Positions 23,988-32,071 of a stretch of DNA of 35,808 nucleotides are shown one piece after another. The DNA comes from Thermoplasmata archaeon. Its GTDB lineage: Archaea > Thermoplasmatota > Thermoplasmata > Thermoplasmatales > Thermoplasmataceae. The stretch lies in the NCBI GenBank assembly GCA_021799315.1, contig JAJZAR010000001.1, positions 1 through 35,808 on the forward strand. The letters are read 5' to 3'. A program made the translations under genes and the position numbers. The notes beneath the pieces are model-generated. The model saw nothing but the letters and a program-made list of their open reading frames with translations, searched no databases and was not told the origin of the DNA. Positions within the stretch are counted from its first letter, which is position 1. Every line of letters begins with the position of its first letter.

Positions 23988-24061
23988 ATGTTATTTGTAT
24001 ATATAAAAAGTGGTTTTTTTCCCCAAGTTTTCATTCGCTTGGGTAACTCCAAAAGAAAAAA

Positions 24062-24070
24062 TCTTATAAT
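24062..24070 (+). promoter_or_regulatory. TATA box of the sulfurtransferase gene
   Basis: TCTTATAAT lies about 25 nt before the ATG at 24090 and predicts a leaderless transcript. Confidence 0.55.
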
Positions 24071-24075
24071 GTTTA

Positions 24076-24087
24076 CCTGATATCAGG
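24076..24087. promoter_or_regulatory. 12-bp palindrome abutting the sulfurtransferase start
   Basis: CCTGATATCAGG is a perfect palindrome ending 2 nt before the ATG, between TATA box and transcription start. A bound protein here would block transcription. It differs from the 13-bp palindrome on the regulator side, so a second regulator is possible. Confidence 0.5.
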
Positions 24088-24089
24088 AT

Positions 24090-24899
24090 ATGGTAGATAG
24101 GATTTTCATAGAACCTCAAGAAGTTGTTAAACATCTTGACGATTTCGTTATGCTGGACTGCAGATACAGGTTGACTGACACATTTTATGGTGAAAAGGCA
24201 TTTAGAAAATCTACAATTCCAGGTGCATTTTATTTTGACTTGAATAAGGATATGGCATCCCCCGTCAAGGATATAGGTGGCAGGCACCCTCTTCCTGACA
24301 TGAACATTCTCAGAAAAAAACTTGAAAATAGTGGTATAAGCACAGACAGCAAGGTTGTATGCTTTGATGACAACCTTTCTGGTGCTGCCAGAATGTTTCT
24401 ACTTCTCGAAATACTTGGTGTACTGAATGTCAAAATCTTAAGAGGGGGATTTCCAAAATGGGTTGAACTTGGTTACCCATGTTCGGAAGGTGTTGGAAAA
24501 TCCAATACGATTGGGAAAATAAAAGTCAAGGAGACAACAGAGAATATAGCAACTCATTCTGATATCATCTCTATTGAAGATAGCAGTGTAATTGACGCAA
24601 GAGAAAACTATCGTTATCTGGGGGAAAAAGAACCAATTGACACGATACCGGGTCGAATACCGGGTGCAATAAACATACCATATACTGATCTCATGGATGG
24701 AATAGGATTGAAAAGCGAGGAAGAACTTCGTTCCATCCTGAAGGGTTCAAGAGACGGAGATATTATCTATTGTGGATCAGGTGTAACTTCCTGCATAAAC
24801 TATATTGCAATGAAATCCATAGGAATACAACCAAGATTATATGTTGGTAGCTACAGTGACTGGATAAGCAGAAACCTTAAAGTTGAGTCTGGCAAATAG
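24090..24899 (+). CDS. Rhodanese-type sulfurtransferase (thiosulfate / 3-mercaptopyruvate)
   Basis: 269 residues with two rhodanese domains. The N-terminal inactive domain (about 1-130) has VMLDCRYRL, IPGAFYFDL and LRGGFPKWVELGYP. The C-terminal active domain has VIDARENYRYLG, GRIPGAINIPYTDL and the catalytic loop YCGSGVTSC, whose first Cys forms the persulfide. The loop CGSGVT is typical of 3-mercaptopyruvate sulfurtransferases, although activity on thiosulfate cannot be excluded. It sits between the DtxR-like gene (divergent, 125 bp apart) and the thiolase operon (70 bp downstream, with its own TATA). It may supply sulfane sulfur for Fe-S clusters or tRNA thiolation. Confidence 0.92.
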   Translation: MVDRIFIEPQEVVKHLDDFVMLDCRYRLTDTFYGEKAFRKSTIPGAFYFDLNKDMASPVKDIGGRHPLPDMNILRKKLENSGISTDSKVVCFDDNLSGAARMFLLLEILGVLNVKILRGGFPKWVELGYPCSEGVGKSNTIGKIKVKETTENIATHSDIISIEDSSVIDARENYRYLGEKEPIDTIPGRIPGAINIPYTDLMDGIGLKSEEELRSILKGSRDGDIIYCGSGVTSCINYIAMKSIGIQPRLYVGSYSDWISRNLKVESGK

Positions 24900-24969
24900 T
24901 TAAACAACTAATTGTGTATTTCAACTTCTAAAAACATATAAGTGGTAGAAATATCACATACTGATAATT

Positions 24970-26136
24970 ATGGAGGAAGTATTTGTTGTTGGAGCAAAGA
25001 GAACTCCTCAGGGAAAGTTCGGAAGGTCTTTGTCCACTATCCCAGCTTCAGTTCTTGGCGGTATCGCTATAAAAGCTGCTTTAAATCACTCAAAAATAGA
25101 CCATAAAGATGTTGAAGAAGTCATTTTTGGAAATGTTATTCAGGCCGGAAACGGCCAGAACATTGCAGGGCAATGCGCTTTCAATGGAGGACTGCCTGCC
25201 ACAGTCGTAAAAAATACTGTGAATGTGGTATGTGCTTCTGGCATGCTTGCAATTGAAAACGCATGCAGGGAAATCTCTCTGGGAGAGAGGGACGTTATTG
25301 TTGCCGGTGGAGTGGAATCCATGAGCAGGGCACCCTATCTCATGTCATACAGATTCAGGCAGGGTGTGAAAAATATGTTTTCTGCCAGAGAACAACTGGA
25401 AGATGCAATGTTCAATGATGGACTAAGGGATGCATTTTATGATAACTCAATGGGTTATTGGGCCGATAAGACTGCTGTTAAATTTTCTCAAAAAAGAGAG
25501 GATGTGGATGAATATGCTTTTCAGAGCTTTGAAAGAGCTTTGAAGGCAAAATCAAAGGGTTTGTTTGATTCCGAACTGGCCCAAATGGATGTCCTGGAAG
25601 CTGACGAGGGAATCCGTGAAACATCTATGGAATCTTTGCAAAAATTGAAACCCTCTTTCTCCGATTCAGGTGTACATACTGCTGGAAATTCCTCTCAAAT
25701 ATCTGACGGGTCTTCAGCTCTCGTCCTTGTTTCCAAAAAGTATCTTGAAAGTCATGATATCAAACCTCTTGCAGTCATTAGAGATTTTTCATCAGCAAGC
25801 ATGGACTCCAGAGACTTTCTTGAAGCCCCCATAAAGTCTTCGAAAGAACTCATAAAGAAACATAACTGGAGAATGGACGATTTTGATATTGTGGAGCATA
25901 ACGAAGCATTTTCCGGTGGTTGCATTCTCCTAAGAGATCAATTGGGTATAGACAACGACAGATTCAACGTTAACGGTGGTGCCATAGCAATAGGGCATCC
26001 TCTTGGTAGTAGCGGATCAAGAATTGTTGTTACGCTCATACATGCTCTTATAAACAGGAAGGAAAAGAAAGGTTTCGCAACATTATGCCATGGTGGTGGA
26101 GGAGGGCATTCCATGGCCGTGGAGGTGGTTGAATGA
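24970..26136 (+). CDS. Acetyl-CoA C-acyltransferase (thiolase)
   Basis: Condenses or cleaves acyl-CoA at the 3-keto level. 388 residues. Nucleophile Cys88 in NVVCASGM, His310 in EHNEAFSG, His343 in AIAIGHPLGSSGSR, and the second catalytic Cys373 in CHGGGGGH. All four catalytic positions of degradative or biosynthetic thiolases are present, unlike the sterol-carrier-type archaeal thiolase that partners with DUF35 proteins, and no DUF35 gene is nearby. First of three overlapping genes: its stop overlaps the dehydrogenase start by 4 nt. A TATA-like AACATATAAG lies about 30 nt before the ATG. Confidence 0.94.
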   Translation: MEEVFVVGAKRTPQGKFGRSLSTIPASVLGGIAIKAALNHSKIDHKDVEEVIFGNVIQAGNGQNIAGQCAFNGGLPATVVKNTVNVVCASGMLAIENACREISLGERDVIVAGGVESMSRAPYLMSYRFRQGVKNMFSAREQLEDAMFNDGLRDAFYDNSMGYWADKTAVKFSQKREDVDEYAFQSFERALKAKSKGLFDSELAQMDVLEADEGIRETSMESLQKLKPSFSDSGVHTAGNSSQISDGSSALVLVSKKYLESHDIKPLAVIRDFSSASMDSRDFLEAPIKSSKELIKKHNWRMDDFDIVEHNEAFSGGCILLRDQLGIDNDRFNVNGGAIAIGHPLGSSGSRIVVTLIHALINRKEKKGFATLCHGGGGGHSMAVEVVE

Positions 26137-26981
26137 AGGTTGCAGTTATAGGTTCCGGGACAATGGGCACAGGGATTGGACAGGTTTTCGCCCAGAATGG
26201 ATATGAAGTTTATCAGGTAGATTTTTACACTGCACAGCTTGAAAAGTCAAAGGATATAATGACAAAGTCACTTTCAAAGCTTCATTCTAAAGGGCTGGTG
26301 GACGGGAGTCCAGAACAAATTCTAAAATCAGTCACATTTACAGACAATATCTCGCAAATCCATGATGCTGATATGGTAATGGAAGCGGTATTTGAAAAAC
26401 TTGAAACAAAATCCGATGTCTTATCCAGGATCTCAGACACAGTGAATGATAAGGCCATAATCGGTTCAAACACATCATCCATTTCCATAAATAAGCTGTC
26501 AAAATTTGTAAAGAACCCTGAGCGTTTTCTTGGGGTTCATTTTTTCAATCCCGTTCCCATAATGAAACTTGTGGAGCTTGTAACCTCAGAGAAGACAGAT
26601 CCCTCTAAATTGTCAGATGTCAAGAAAATCCTCATAGGATTGGGAAAGGATCCAGTTACTTCTCAGGACTATCCTGGATTTATATCCAACAGAATATTGA
26701 TGCCTCTCATACGCGAGGCAATTCTGGTGTTTGAGGAACACGTTTCCAATGCTGAAGACATTGATAAAACATTCAGGTTGGGTATGAACCATCCCATGGG
26801 TCCTCTAGAACTGGCAGATTTTATAGGCCTTGATGTATGCCAAGACATTATGGAAGTCCTCTATACGGAATATGGAGATCCAAGGTATAAGCCTCCAATC
26901 GCCTTAAGAAACCTTGTGCTCTCTGGAAAACTTGGAAGGAAATCAGGTTCAGGTTTCTATGATTATGAGGTGAAAAAATGA
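26133..26981 (+). CDS. 3-hydroxyacyl-CoA (3-hydroxybutyryl-CoA) dehydrogenase
   Basis: NAD-linked oxidation of (S)-3-hydroxyacyl-CoA. 282 residues, the short single-domain-pair form typical of 3-hydroxybutyryl-CoA dehydrogenase rather than a fused FadB. Rossmann motif VIGSGTMGTGIGQVFA (5-20) with Asp30 at the end of strand 2, indicating NAD. The catalytic His136 lies in GVHFFNPVPIMKLVE, with Glu148 in the same helix. The C-terminal domain has PGFISNRIL and NHPMGPLELADFIGLD. Overlaps both neighbours by 4 nt (ATGA). Confidence 0.94.
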   Translation: MKVAVIGSGTMGTGIGQVFAQNGYEVYQVDFYTAQLEKSKDIMTKSLSKLHSKGLVDGSPEQILKSVTFTDNISQIHDADMVMEAVFEKLETKSDVLSRISDTVNDKAIIGSNTSSISINKLSKFVKNPERFLGVHFFNPVPIMKLVELVTSEKTDPSKLSDVKKILIGLGKDPVTSQDYPGFISNRILMPLIREAILVFEEHVSNAEDIDKTFRLGMNHPMGPLELADFIGLDVCQDIMEVLYTEYGDPRYKPPIALRNLVLSGKLGRKSGSGFYDYEVKK

Positions 26982-27736
26982 AGTTTATAACTGAAGAAAC
27001 CACAGGTAGAGTTTCCACAATTACCTTGAATTCTGATAATCCATTCAATCCACTCAGTATTGAAATGCTTGAAGAAATTGGAAATGTTCTGAAGGATGAG
27101 GATAAAATCATTGTTATAAGAGGAAAAAACAAGGCATTCAGTGCAGGAGCCGACATCAGTCGATTTCCTAAAATGGAGCCAGCAGATGCTTTTCACTTTT
27201 CCCAGAAGGGACAGGAAATCATGAATCTTGTTGCCACACGACATATGCCCGTTATAGCTGCAATACATGGTTTCGCTCTGGGTGGCGGGCTTGAACTTGC
27301 TCTTTCCTGTGATGTGAGAATCTGTCATCCATCCACAGTCTTTGGCCTTCCGGAAGTGACTCTTGGCATTTTGCCGGGATTTGGAGGTACCCAAAGACTG
27401 AAATCACTTGTTGGTGAGGGGAGAGCTTACTGGTTGATTTCTACGGGATCAAGGCTCAATGCACAGGATGCATTTGCATGGGGTGTGGTCACAGAAATAT
27501 CTGATCAATATGAAGAGAGAGCTATTGATATTGCAAGGCAATATGAGAAATTGCCCTACGAGTCTCTATCATACATAAAGAAATTGACCCGTCCTGTTCC
27601 TGAGAATATGTTAAATTTGGAAATGGAGTATTTTGGAAATCTATTCGAGACGGAAAACAGATTAGAAGGGGTATCGGCTTTCCTCGAAAAGAGAAAACCC
27701 GATTTTAATAAGTCTATTAAGAAGGATAAATTATAA
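26978..27736 (+). CDS. Enoyl-CoA hydratase (crotonase family)
   Basis: Adds water to crotonyl/enoyl-CoA. 252 residues. Oxyanion-hole segments AFSAGADI (53-60) and HGFALGGGLELALSCD (97-112). Both catalytic glutamates of true hydratases are present: Glu106 in GGGLE and Glu126 in GLPEVTLG. GFGGTQRL follows. This favours hydratase over isomerase. With thiolase and dehydrogenase it gives the three steps between crotonyl-CoA and two acetyl-CoA. No acyl-CoA dehydrogenase or CoA ligase is adjacent. It ends 6 nt inside the convergent PLP-enzyme gene. Confidence 0.93.
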   Translation: MKFITEETTGRVSTITLNSDNPFNPLSIEMLEEIGNVLKDEDKIIVIRGKNKAFSAGADISRFPKMEPADAFHFSQKGQEIMNLVATRHMPVIAAIHGFALGGGLELALSCDVRICHPSTVFGLPEVTLGILPGFGGTQRLKSLVGEGRAYWLISTGSRLNAQDAFAWGVVTEISDQYEERAIDIARQYEKLPYESLSYIKKLTRPVPENMLNLEMEYFGNLFETENRLEGVSAFLEKRKPDFNKSIKKDKL

Positions 27737-28738
27737 AGTTACGTAATCCTTTCTTATGTCCAGTATTTTTTTAGACAGCGAACTGAAGTCATCGTCTGTT
27801 GTCAGATTGCGGCTCAGGTACAGATTTCTATATTTTTCACCGCTATCTGGAAAAACAGTATATATTCTTGAACCTGGGTGTTCCTCGCCTATCTTCATTG
27901 CTCCTGAGAAATTTCCGCCGGCTGAGAATCCAACTAGCAATTCATAATTTTCAATGAGAAATTTGACACCATTTTCAGCATCTTTCTCACTGAGATTGAG
28001 CATTCTATCAACTATGGAAATATGCTTTTCAAGAATTACTTTGTCCTTGGCTTTCATGAAATTTCTTATTCCCTGAATATAGGCATCCTGATTGGATTGC
28101 ATCATGATCACATCCGTATCCTGGTTTCTTTCCTTGAAGAAGAGCCCATTTCCTATTATTGATCCACCGGTTCCCATTGCAATCGCAACATAATTTGGAG
28201 AACCACCCATCTGTTGGAGAGCCTCAGGTCCCGTAGTGTAGATATGGGCTTTATAATTCATGGGGTTCCCATGCTGGTGTAGGAATCTATAAGTATCAGG
28301 TTTTTCTATTGCCAGTTTATTCGCCCTTTCTATGGCCATTGCAGTACTTGTACTCTCCGGTGATTCTCCTACAACTTCGATTTGTGCACCTGATTGTTCA
28401 AGTTTCTCCCGTGTTTCCGTAGCCGTTCCCGGTGGAATAAAAATGATGGACTCCAATCCGAGCTTTCTGCAAATATTTCCAATAGCTATTCCGGTATTTC
28501 CTGAACTCCCATCCACTATTATCAGCTTTTTATTCCTGTCACTTTTCTTGATTGCATCTTCGATCATGAAAAATGAACCCCTATCCTTTATGGATCCAAA
28601 AGGGTTGAAAAACTCCAATTTTGCATATATTGTGGAACCATTGCTCATATGATGAACCAGCATGGGTGTATTACCAAATCCCATTTTGTAGAAATCATCT
28701 CTTATACTACTGCAAAGTTCTGAGTCTTCGATATTCAT
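27731..28738 (-). CDS. Cysteine synthase / cystathionine beta-synthase-type PLP enzyme
   Basis: Fold-type II PLP enzyme of 335 residues. PLP Lys51 in FNPFGSIKDRGSF, substrate loop DGSSGNTGIAIG, and the phosphate loop AMGTGGSIIGNG. It resembles O-acetylserine or O-phosphoserine sulfhydrylase: the N-terminal domain is well conserved, while the C-terminal end (SAGGNFSGAMKIGEEHPG ... FPDSGEKYRN) is also cysteine-synthase-like (FPDSGERY). No CBS or ACT domain is attached. The sulfur acceptor (O-acetylserine, O-phosphoserine or homoserine ester) cannot be decided here. A minus-strand TATA about 25 nt upstream of the ATG indicates a leaderless mRNA. Confidence 0.88.
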   Translation of the reverse strand: MNIEDSELCSSIRDDFYKMGFGNTPMLVHHMSNGSTIYAKLEFFNPFGSIKDRGSFFMIEDAIKKSDRNKKLIIVDGSSGNTGIAIGNICRKLGLESIIFIPPGTATETREKLEQSGAQIEVVGESPESTSTAMAIERANKLAIEKPDTYRFLHQHGNPMNYKAHIYTTGPEALQQMGGSPNYVAIAMGTGGSIIGNGLFFKERNQDTDVIMMQSNQDAYIQGIRNFMKAKDKVILEKHISIVDRMLNLSEKDAENGVKFLIENYELLVGFSAGGNFSGAMKIGEEHPGSRIYTVFPDSGEKYRNLYLSRNLTTDDDFSSLSKKILDIRKDYVTL

Positions 28739-28854
28739 TAATGGGACATGGTAATAAAAGTATTATTAGTTGTGACTTTTAAGAACCAAAAAAAACTAGC
28801 TGTACAAAGTTAAAAATATGAGGATAACACATAGAAAAACGAATCACTTTGTGG

Positions 28855-29184
28855 TCATCTTACTATTCTCAGTTCATCATCAAGTTCTTCCACGATATAT
28901 GTTCTTAATTTTTCACATAAAGCGTAATCTCCCATGGATTTAGGAATGGGGTTAGAAACTATGTCACCAGTACCCAGTCTGAAAATGATATGATGGGATG
29001 GGCACATAATCTGATCTTCCTTAAGGATTTTAGAAAGAAATAGGGGGCCACCCATATGAGGGCATTTGGAATCTGTGGCAAAGAACTTTCCATCAACATT
29101 GAAGAGAGTTATGTCATAATCTGGGCCAGTCAGTCTTTTTCTGCCCTTCTGGTCAAAACCTGTTTTTTCAGTAAGAATACTCAT
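28855..29184 (-). CDS. Rieske-type [2Fe-2S] ferredoxin
   Basis: Soluble 109-residue Rieske domain without membrane anchor. Cluster ligands: Cys41 and His43 in KCPHMGGPL, Cys61 and His64 in MCPSHHIIF. Canonical Rieske ferredoxins have CPWHG in the second box; here it is CPSHH, with an extra His where Gly usually stands, so the redox potential may be unusual. ATG 29184 is preferred, 7 nt after the trxB stop and behind an AGGGA ribosome site; the longer reading from 29211 would overlap trxB by 20 nt. As the third gene of the trx-trxB operon it is a candidate electron carrier for thioredoxin reductase. Confidence 0.88.
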   Translation of the reverse strand: MSILTEKTGFDQKGRKRLTGPDYDITLFNVDGKFFATDSKCPHMGGPLFLSKILKEDQIMCPSHHIIFRLGTGDIVSNPIPKSMGDYALCEKLRTYIVEELDDELRIVR

Positions 29185-29191
29185 GGAATCC

Positions 29192-30148
29192 CTACTTTTT
29201 GAGGTCGACAAATTTCCAATCGCTCCTTACTGCGTTCTTTCCATGTTTCTTATGTACATAGTTTATGGCGCTCAATGCAGCTACAGAACCCTGACCGGCT
29301 GAGATAATAGCCTGTTTATAAGGGATATTTGTCACATCTCCTGCAGCAAATACACCTTCTCTGGAGGTAAAGCCATTCATATCCACAATTACCTCATTCT
29401 CCTTATTCATCTCTACGAAACCTTTCAGCATCTGAGTTTTAGCAACATACCCCATCTCTATGAACACAGCTTTAACGCTTATATCCTGAATCGTTCCGTC
29501 TTTCTTCTTTACTGTCAGGGCATTTACAGTCTTGTCTCCCTTTATTTCTTTTACCTCGGACTCATACACAAATTCGACATTTCCAAGAGTTTTAACATCC
29601 TGAATCATGTCCTCGGATCCAGATATTCTATTGCCTTTTTGAGTGACATAGACCTTGGATGCCACTGTTCCAAGATAAAGTGCTGCCTGTAGTGCGTGGT
29701 CTCCGGCTCCTGCAACGGCAACTTCCTTCCCTTTGTAAAGTGGGCCGTCACATATGGAACAGTAGGAAACGCCTCTTCCCTTGAATTTTTCTTCGCCTTC
29801 ACATCCAAGATCTCGGGGCGTTTTTCCGAAGGCAAGAATAAGTGCATCTGCCTCGTATATTTGTTCAACTCCTTTGAGCCTGTAAATTGAATTTTCTTCA
29901 GTGATTTCTCTGATCTCATCATAGCTGAATTCACAACCGTATAACTGTGCCTGAGACTGAAATTTACTGGCTAGGTCAAAGCCAGAAATAGAATCGAATC
30001 CTGGATAATTTTGAATTTCGTTTGTTAGAAGTCCCTGACCGCCTATGTCCTTTGTCACCACGAGAGTTTTCATGCCCTGCCTTGATGTATAGATGGCAGC
30101 AGAAAGGCCTGCGAAGGCCCCTCCAATTATGATGATATCATATTTCAT
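29192..30148 (-). CDS. trxB: Thioredoxin reductase, NADPH-motif-deficient type
   Basis: Flavoprotein of 318 residues. FAD motif IIIIGGAFAGLSAAIY (third Gly replaced by Ala), redox-active Cys130-Cys133 in YCSICDGPLYKG, and C-terminal FAD motif GVFAAGDVTN. The pyridine-nucleotide domain has VAGAGDHALQAALYL, but the strand after it reads VYVTQKGNR where NADPH-using enzymes have HRRxxxR. The T. acidophilum homologue is known to lack this motif and not to use NADPH or NADH. The same is therefore likely here and the real electron donor is open. No gap separates its ATG from the thioredoxin stop. Confidence 0.93.
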   Translation of the reverse strand: MKYDIIIIGGAFAGLSAAIYTSRQGMKTLVVTKDIGGQGLLTNEIQNYPGFDSISGFDLASKFQSQAQLYGCEFSYDEIREITEENSIYRLKGVEQIYEADALILAFGKTPRDLGCEGEEKFKGRGVSYCSICDGPLYKGKEVAVAGAGDHALQAALYLGTVASKVYVTQKGNRISGSEDMIQDVKTLGNVEFVYESEVKEIKGDKTVNALTVKKKDGTIQDISVKAVFIEMGYVAKTQMLKGFVEMNKENEVIVDMNGFTSREGVFAAGDVTNIPYKQAIISAGQGSVAALSAINYVHKKHGKNAVRSDWKFVDLKK

Positions 30149-30469
30149 CTAGTTCAACAGCTTTTTTAGTTTTGCTTCAAGCATTGCCTTTGGAACAGCG
30201 CCAATGCTCATATCAGCAACCTTGCCATTCTTGAACATTATGACTGTGGGTATGCTTGTTATGTTGTATTCAGCGCTCACTTGTTGATTTGCATCAACGT
30301 CTACCTTTCCGAAGGTGATTTTGCCATCATAGTCCTTTGCCAGTTCTTCCACTATGGGTGATAAAAATCTGCAAGGTGCACACCATGATGCCCAGAAGTC
30401 TACAACAACAATGCTATTTTTCTTAATTTCTCCATCAAATGTCTTATCAGTTAATTCTATCGGTTTCAT
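30149..30469 (-). CDS. trxA: Thioredoxin
   Basis: 106-residue thioredoxin fold with the active site WCAPC (Cys30, Cys33), where the classic form is WCGPC, then the cis-Pro loop ITSIPTVIMFKNG. Start at ATG 30469, which has GAGGT about 8 nt upstream; the longer frame from 30523 adds a non-conserved extension across the promoter. First gene of the trx-trxB-Rieske operon; trxB begins on the base after its stop. Reduces protein disulfides, and is itself reduced by the neighbouring reductase. Divergent from a winged-helix regulator about 150 bp away. Confidence 0.94.
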   Translation of the reverse strand: MKPIELTDKTFDGEIKKNSIVVVDFWASWCAPCRFLSPIVEELAKDYDGKITFGKVDVDANQQVSAEYNITSIPTVIMFKNGKVADMSIGAVPKAMLEAKLKKLLN

Positions 30470-30622
30470 TTTTATACCTCTTTTTAGCATCTGATAAATC
30501 ACAACTTTACTGAGTGATTCCATTCAGACACATCATGTAAATTACAGGGTGACATATGAATGTTGTGGTTTTGGCATAATCATACAAAACCATTAATATC
30601 ACCTTCAAATATGGTTCCTATC

Positions 30623-31024
30623 ATGAAAATGTCAACTTTGATTAACACAAAGATTGCCTGTTGTGCTGATCTGCTTGAATTTGTTTATAATCTCACCAAG
30701 ACTGACATACTTGTTCTGTATTCCCTGTCTCCGGGAAAATGGGTCAGAACCAAGGATATAGCACAGTATGTGTCAAGGGAGGAAAGTACTGTATATCGGT
30801 CCCTACAGAAATTGAATGGCTTAAAACTGGTTCTTAAGGACTATAGAATTATACCTGAGGGAGGCTATTATTATGAATACACATTGAACGATACCGAGGA
30901 AATACGCAAACTGATAAACACAAACATTGATGAAATGACTGTCAGGATGAAAAGCCTTCTTCTCGATATGGTTACAGAATTTAACCTGAAAAAAAGTTAT
31001 GTTGATGAATCAACGAACCATTGA
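30623..31024 (+). CDS. Winged-helix transcriptional regulator with N-terminal Cys pair
   Basis: 133 residues. The DNA-binding domain (about 22-85) reads LTKTDILVLYSLSPGKWVRT, KDIAQYVSREESTVYRSLQKL and a wing with PEGGYYYEYTL, the MarR/TrmB-like architecture common in archaea. A C-terminal helix is likely for dimerisation. Cys13-Cys14 (KIACCADLL) lie just before the domain and might sense thiol redox. It is divergent from the thioredoxin operon, so regulating that operon is plausible. ATG 30623 is chosen because TATA-like CATTAATAT is about 28 nt upstream; ATG 30611 and 30560 are in-frame alternatives. It overlaps the convergent oxidoreductase by 15 nt. Confidence 0.75.
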   Translation: MKMSTLINTKIACCADLLEFVYNLTKTDILVLYSLSPGKWVRTKDIAQYVSREESTVYRSLQKLNGLKLVLKDYRIIPEGGYYYEYTLNDTEEIRKLINTNIDEMTVRMKSLLLDMVTEFNLKKSYVDESTNH

Positions 31025-31960
31025 TATAAATTTCTGGGAATCTTCTACTATTCTGACAACTCTGTATCCATCGTTACCTGTAGCTATTTTGGAAGGATTT
31101 CCGAAAACGTATTCCTTGAAGCCTGATATTTCCTGCACATAGGGGTTTATGGGAGGTATTTCCTCAACTTTTTCGCCATTCACAAATATTGTCACTGGAG
31201 ATCCTGTAGAGAAGAAGTTCCTGCAAAGAATGTTTTCACTCTTTGTCAACACATTAAGGTCATTTGCCACAGGTTTAACTTCCCTGGATGAGAACGCACT
31301 GCCAAACCCCTTTTCAAACTGCATATTGACCATCATAGTATCATCTATGATTCTCTGATCGGGCGTTCTGAAAGCTGTTATTTTTCTTGGGAACTTGCCA
31401 AAAAGGGATACAATGGTATCTATGACATGAACGCCTGTTCCCATTATGGAACCACCACCTACCTTTTCATTCTCTGTCCACCATTTACTCTCTTCTGTAG
31501 GTGTTGCATGAGAAGATTCATGGCACCATCTGCCATTGATAACAAAGGGCCCCTCATCCTCCAATTCCTTTCTTACAAATTCCAAACCGCTCTGAAACCT
31601 GAGGTGAAATCCGACGCCTATTTTGAGCTTTCTTTCGTTAGCAATGCTTATAAGTTCTTTGGCTTCCGATGATCTTAACGTCATCTGTTTTTCCATAAGT
31701 ACGTGTTTATCCTTCATCAAACTCTTTCTGGCATGTTCATAATGAAGGTAATTGGGAGAACCTACGTAAACAGCATCTATATCTTCGCTCAGCATGTCAT
31801 TAAGCGTTTTACTGTAAACGCATTTGTATTGTTCGGATAGTTTGAGGCCCTTCTCCTCATTCTGTGTTGTTAAGGCTGATACTTCATTCTTGCTCTCTAA
31901 AATAGCTGGCATAATTCTATTTAGGGCATGATTTCCTAGTCCTACAACTCCAAATTTCAT
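31010..31960 (-). CDS. Gfo/Idh/MocA-family oxidoreductase
   Basis: NAD(P)-dependent sugar or sugar-acid oxidoreductase of 316 residues. N-terminal Rossmann MKFGVVGLGNHALNRIMP, AVYVGSPNYLHYEHA and the EKP-like motif, here MEKQMTL (Pro changed to Gln). The C-terminal domain carries WWTENEKVGGGSIMGTGVHVIDTI, whose Gly-rich loop and HxxD (His, Asp) fit the family's substrate site. The usual substrates are glucose, xylose, inositol or UDP-sugars; none can be chosen here. The start is ATG 31960, with TTG 31966 as alternative. It is convergent with the winged-helix regulator. Confidence 0.85.
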   Translation of the reverse strand: MKFGVVGLGNHALNRIMPAILESKNEVSALTTQNEEKGLKLSEQYKCVYSKTLNDMLSEDIDAVYVGSPNYLHYEHARKSLMKDKHVLMEKQMTLRSSEAKELISIANERKLKIGVGFHLRFQSGLEFVRKELEDEGPFVINGRWCHESSHATPTEESKWWTENEKVGGGSIMGTGVHVIDTIVSLFGKFPRKITAFRTPDQRIIDDTMMVNMQFEKGFGSAFSSREVKPVANDLNVLTKSENILCRNFFSTGSPVTIFVNGEKVEEIPPINPYVQEISGFKEYVFGNPSKIATGNDGYRVVRIVEDSQKFISMVR

Positions 31961-32071
31961 AATCAAACATTCAATTCCAGCTATTAATATATTCTATATT
32001 TGTTGTTCAGTTTAAAATTGCAATTGTTGTTGTAATAATATTAAATATCAGGTTTTGATATATAAACTCAA

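Noticed and set aside
24970..26136. Archaeal mevalonate-type acetoacetyl-CoA thiolase complex
   Set aside because: No HMG-CoA synthase or DUF35 gene is adjacent, and the second catalytic Cys is present as in classic thiolases.
29605..29934. 109-codon minus-strand frame
   Set aside because: Lies inside trxB in another frame; no family signature.
30560..30622. N-terminal extension of the winged-helix regulator
   Set aside because: The extra residues (MLWFWHNHTKPL) look non-coding and cover the TATA-like element that fits the ATG at 30623.
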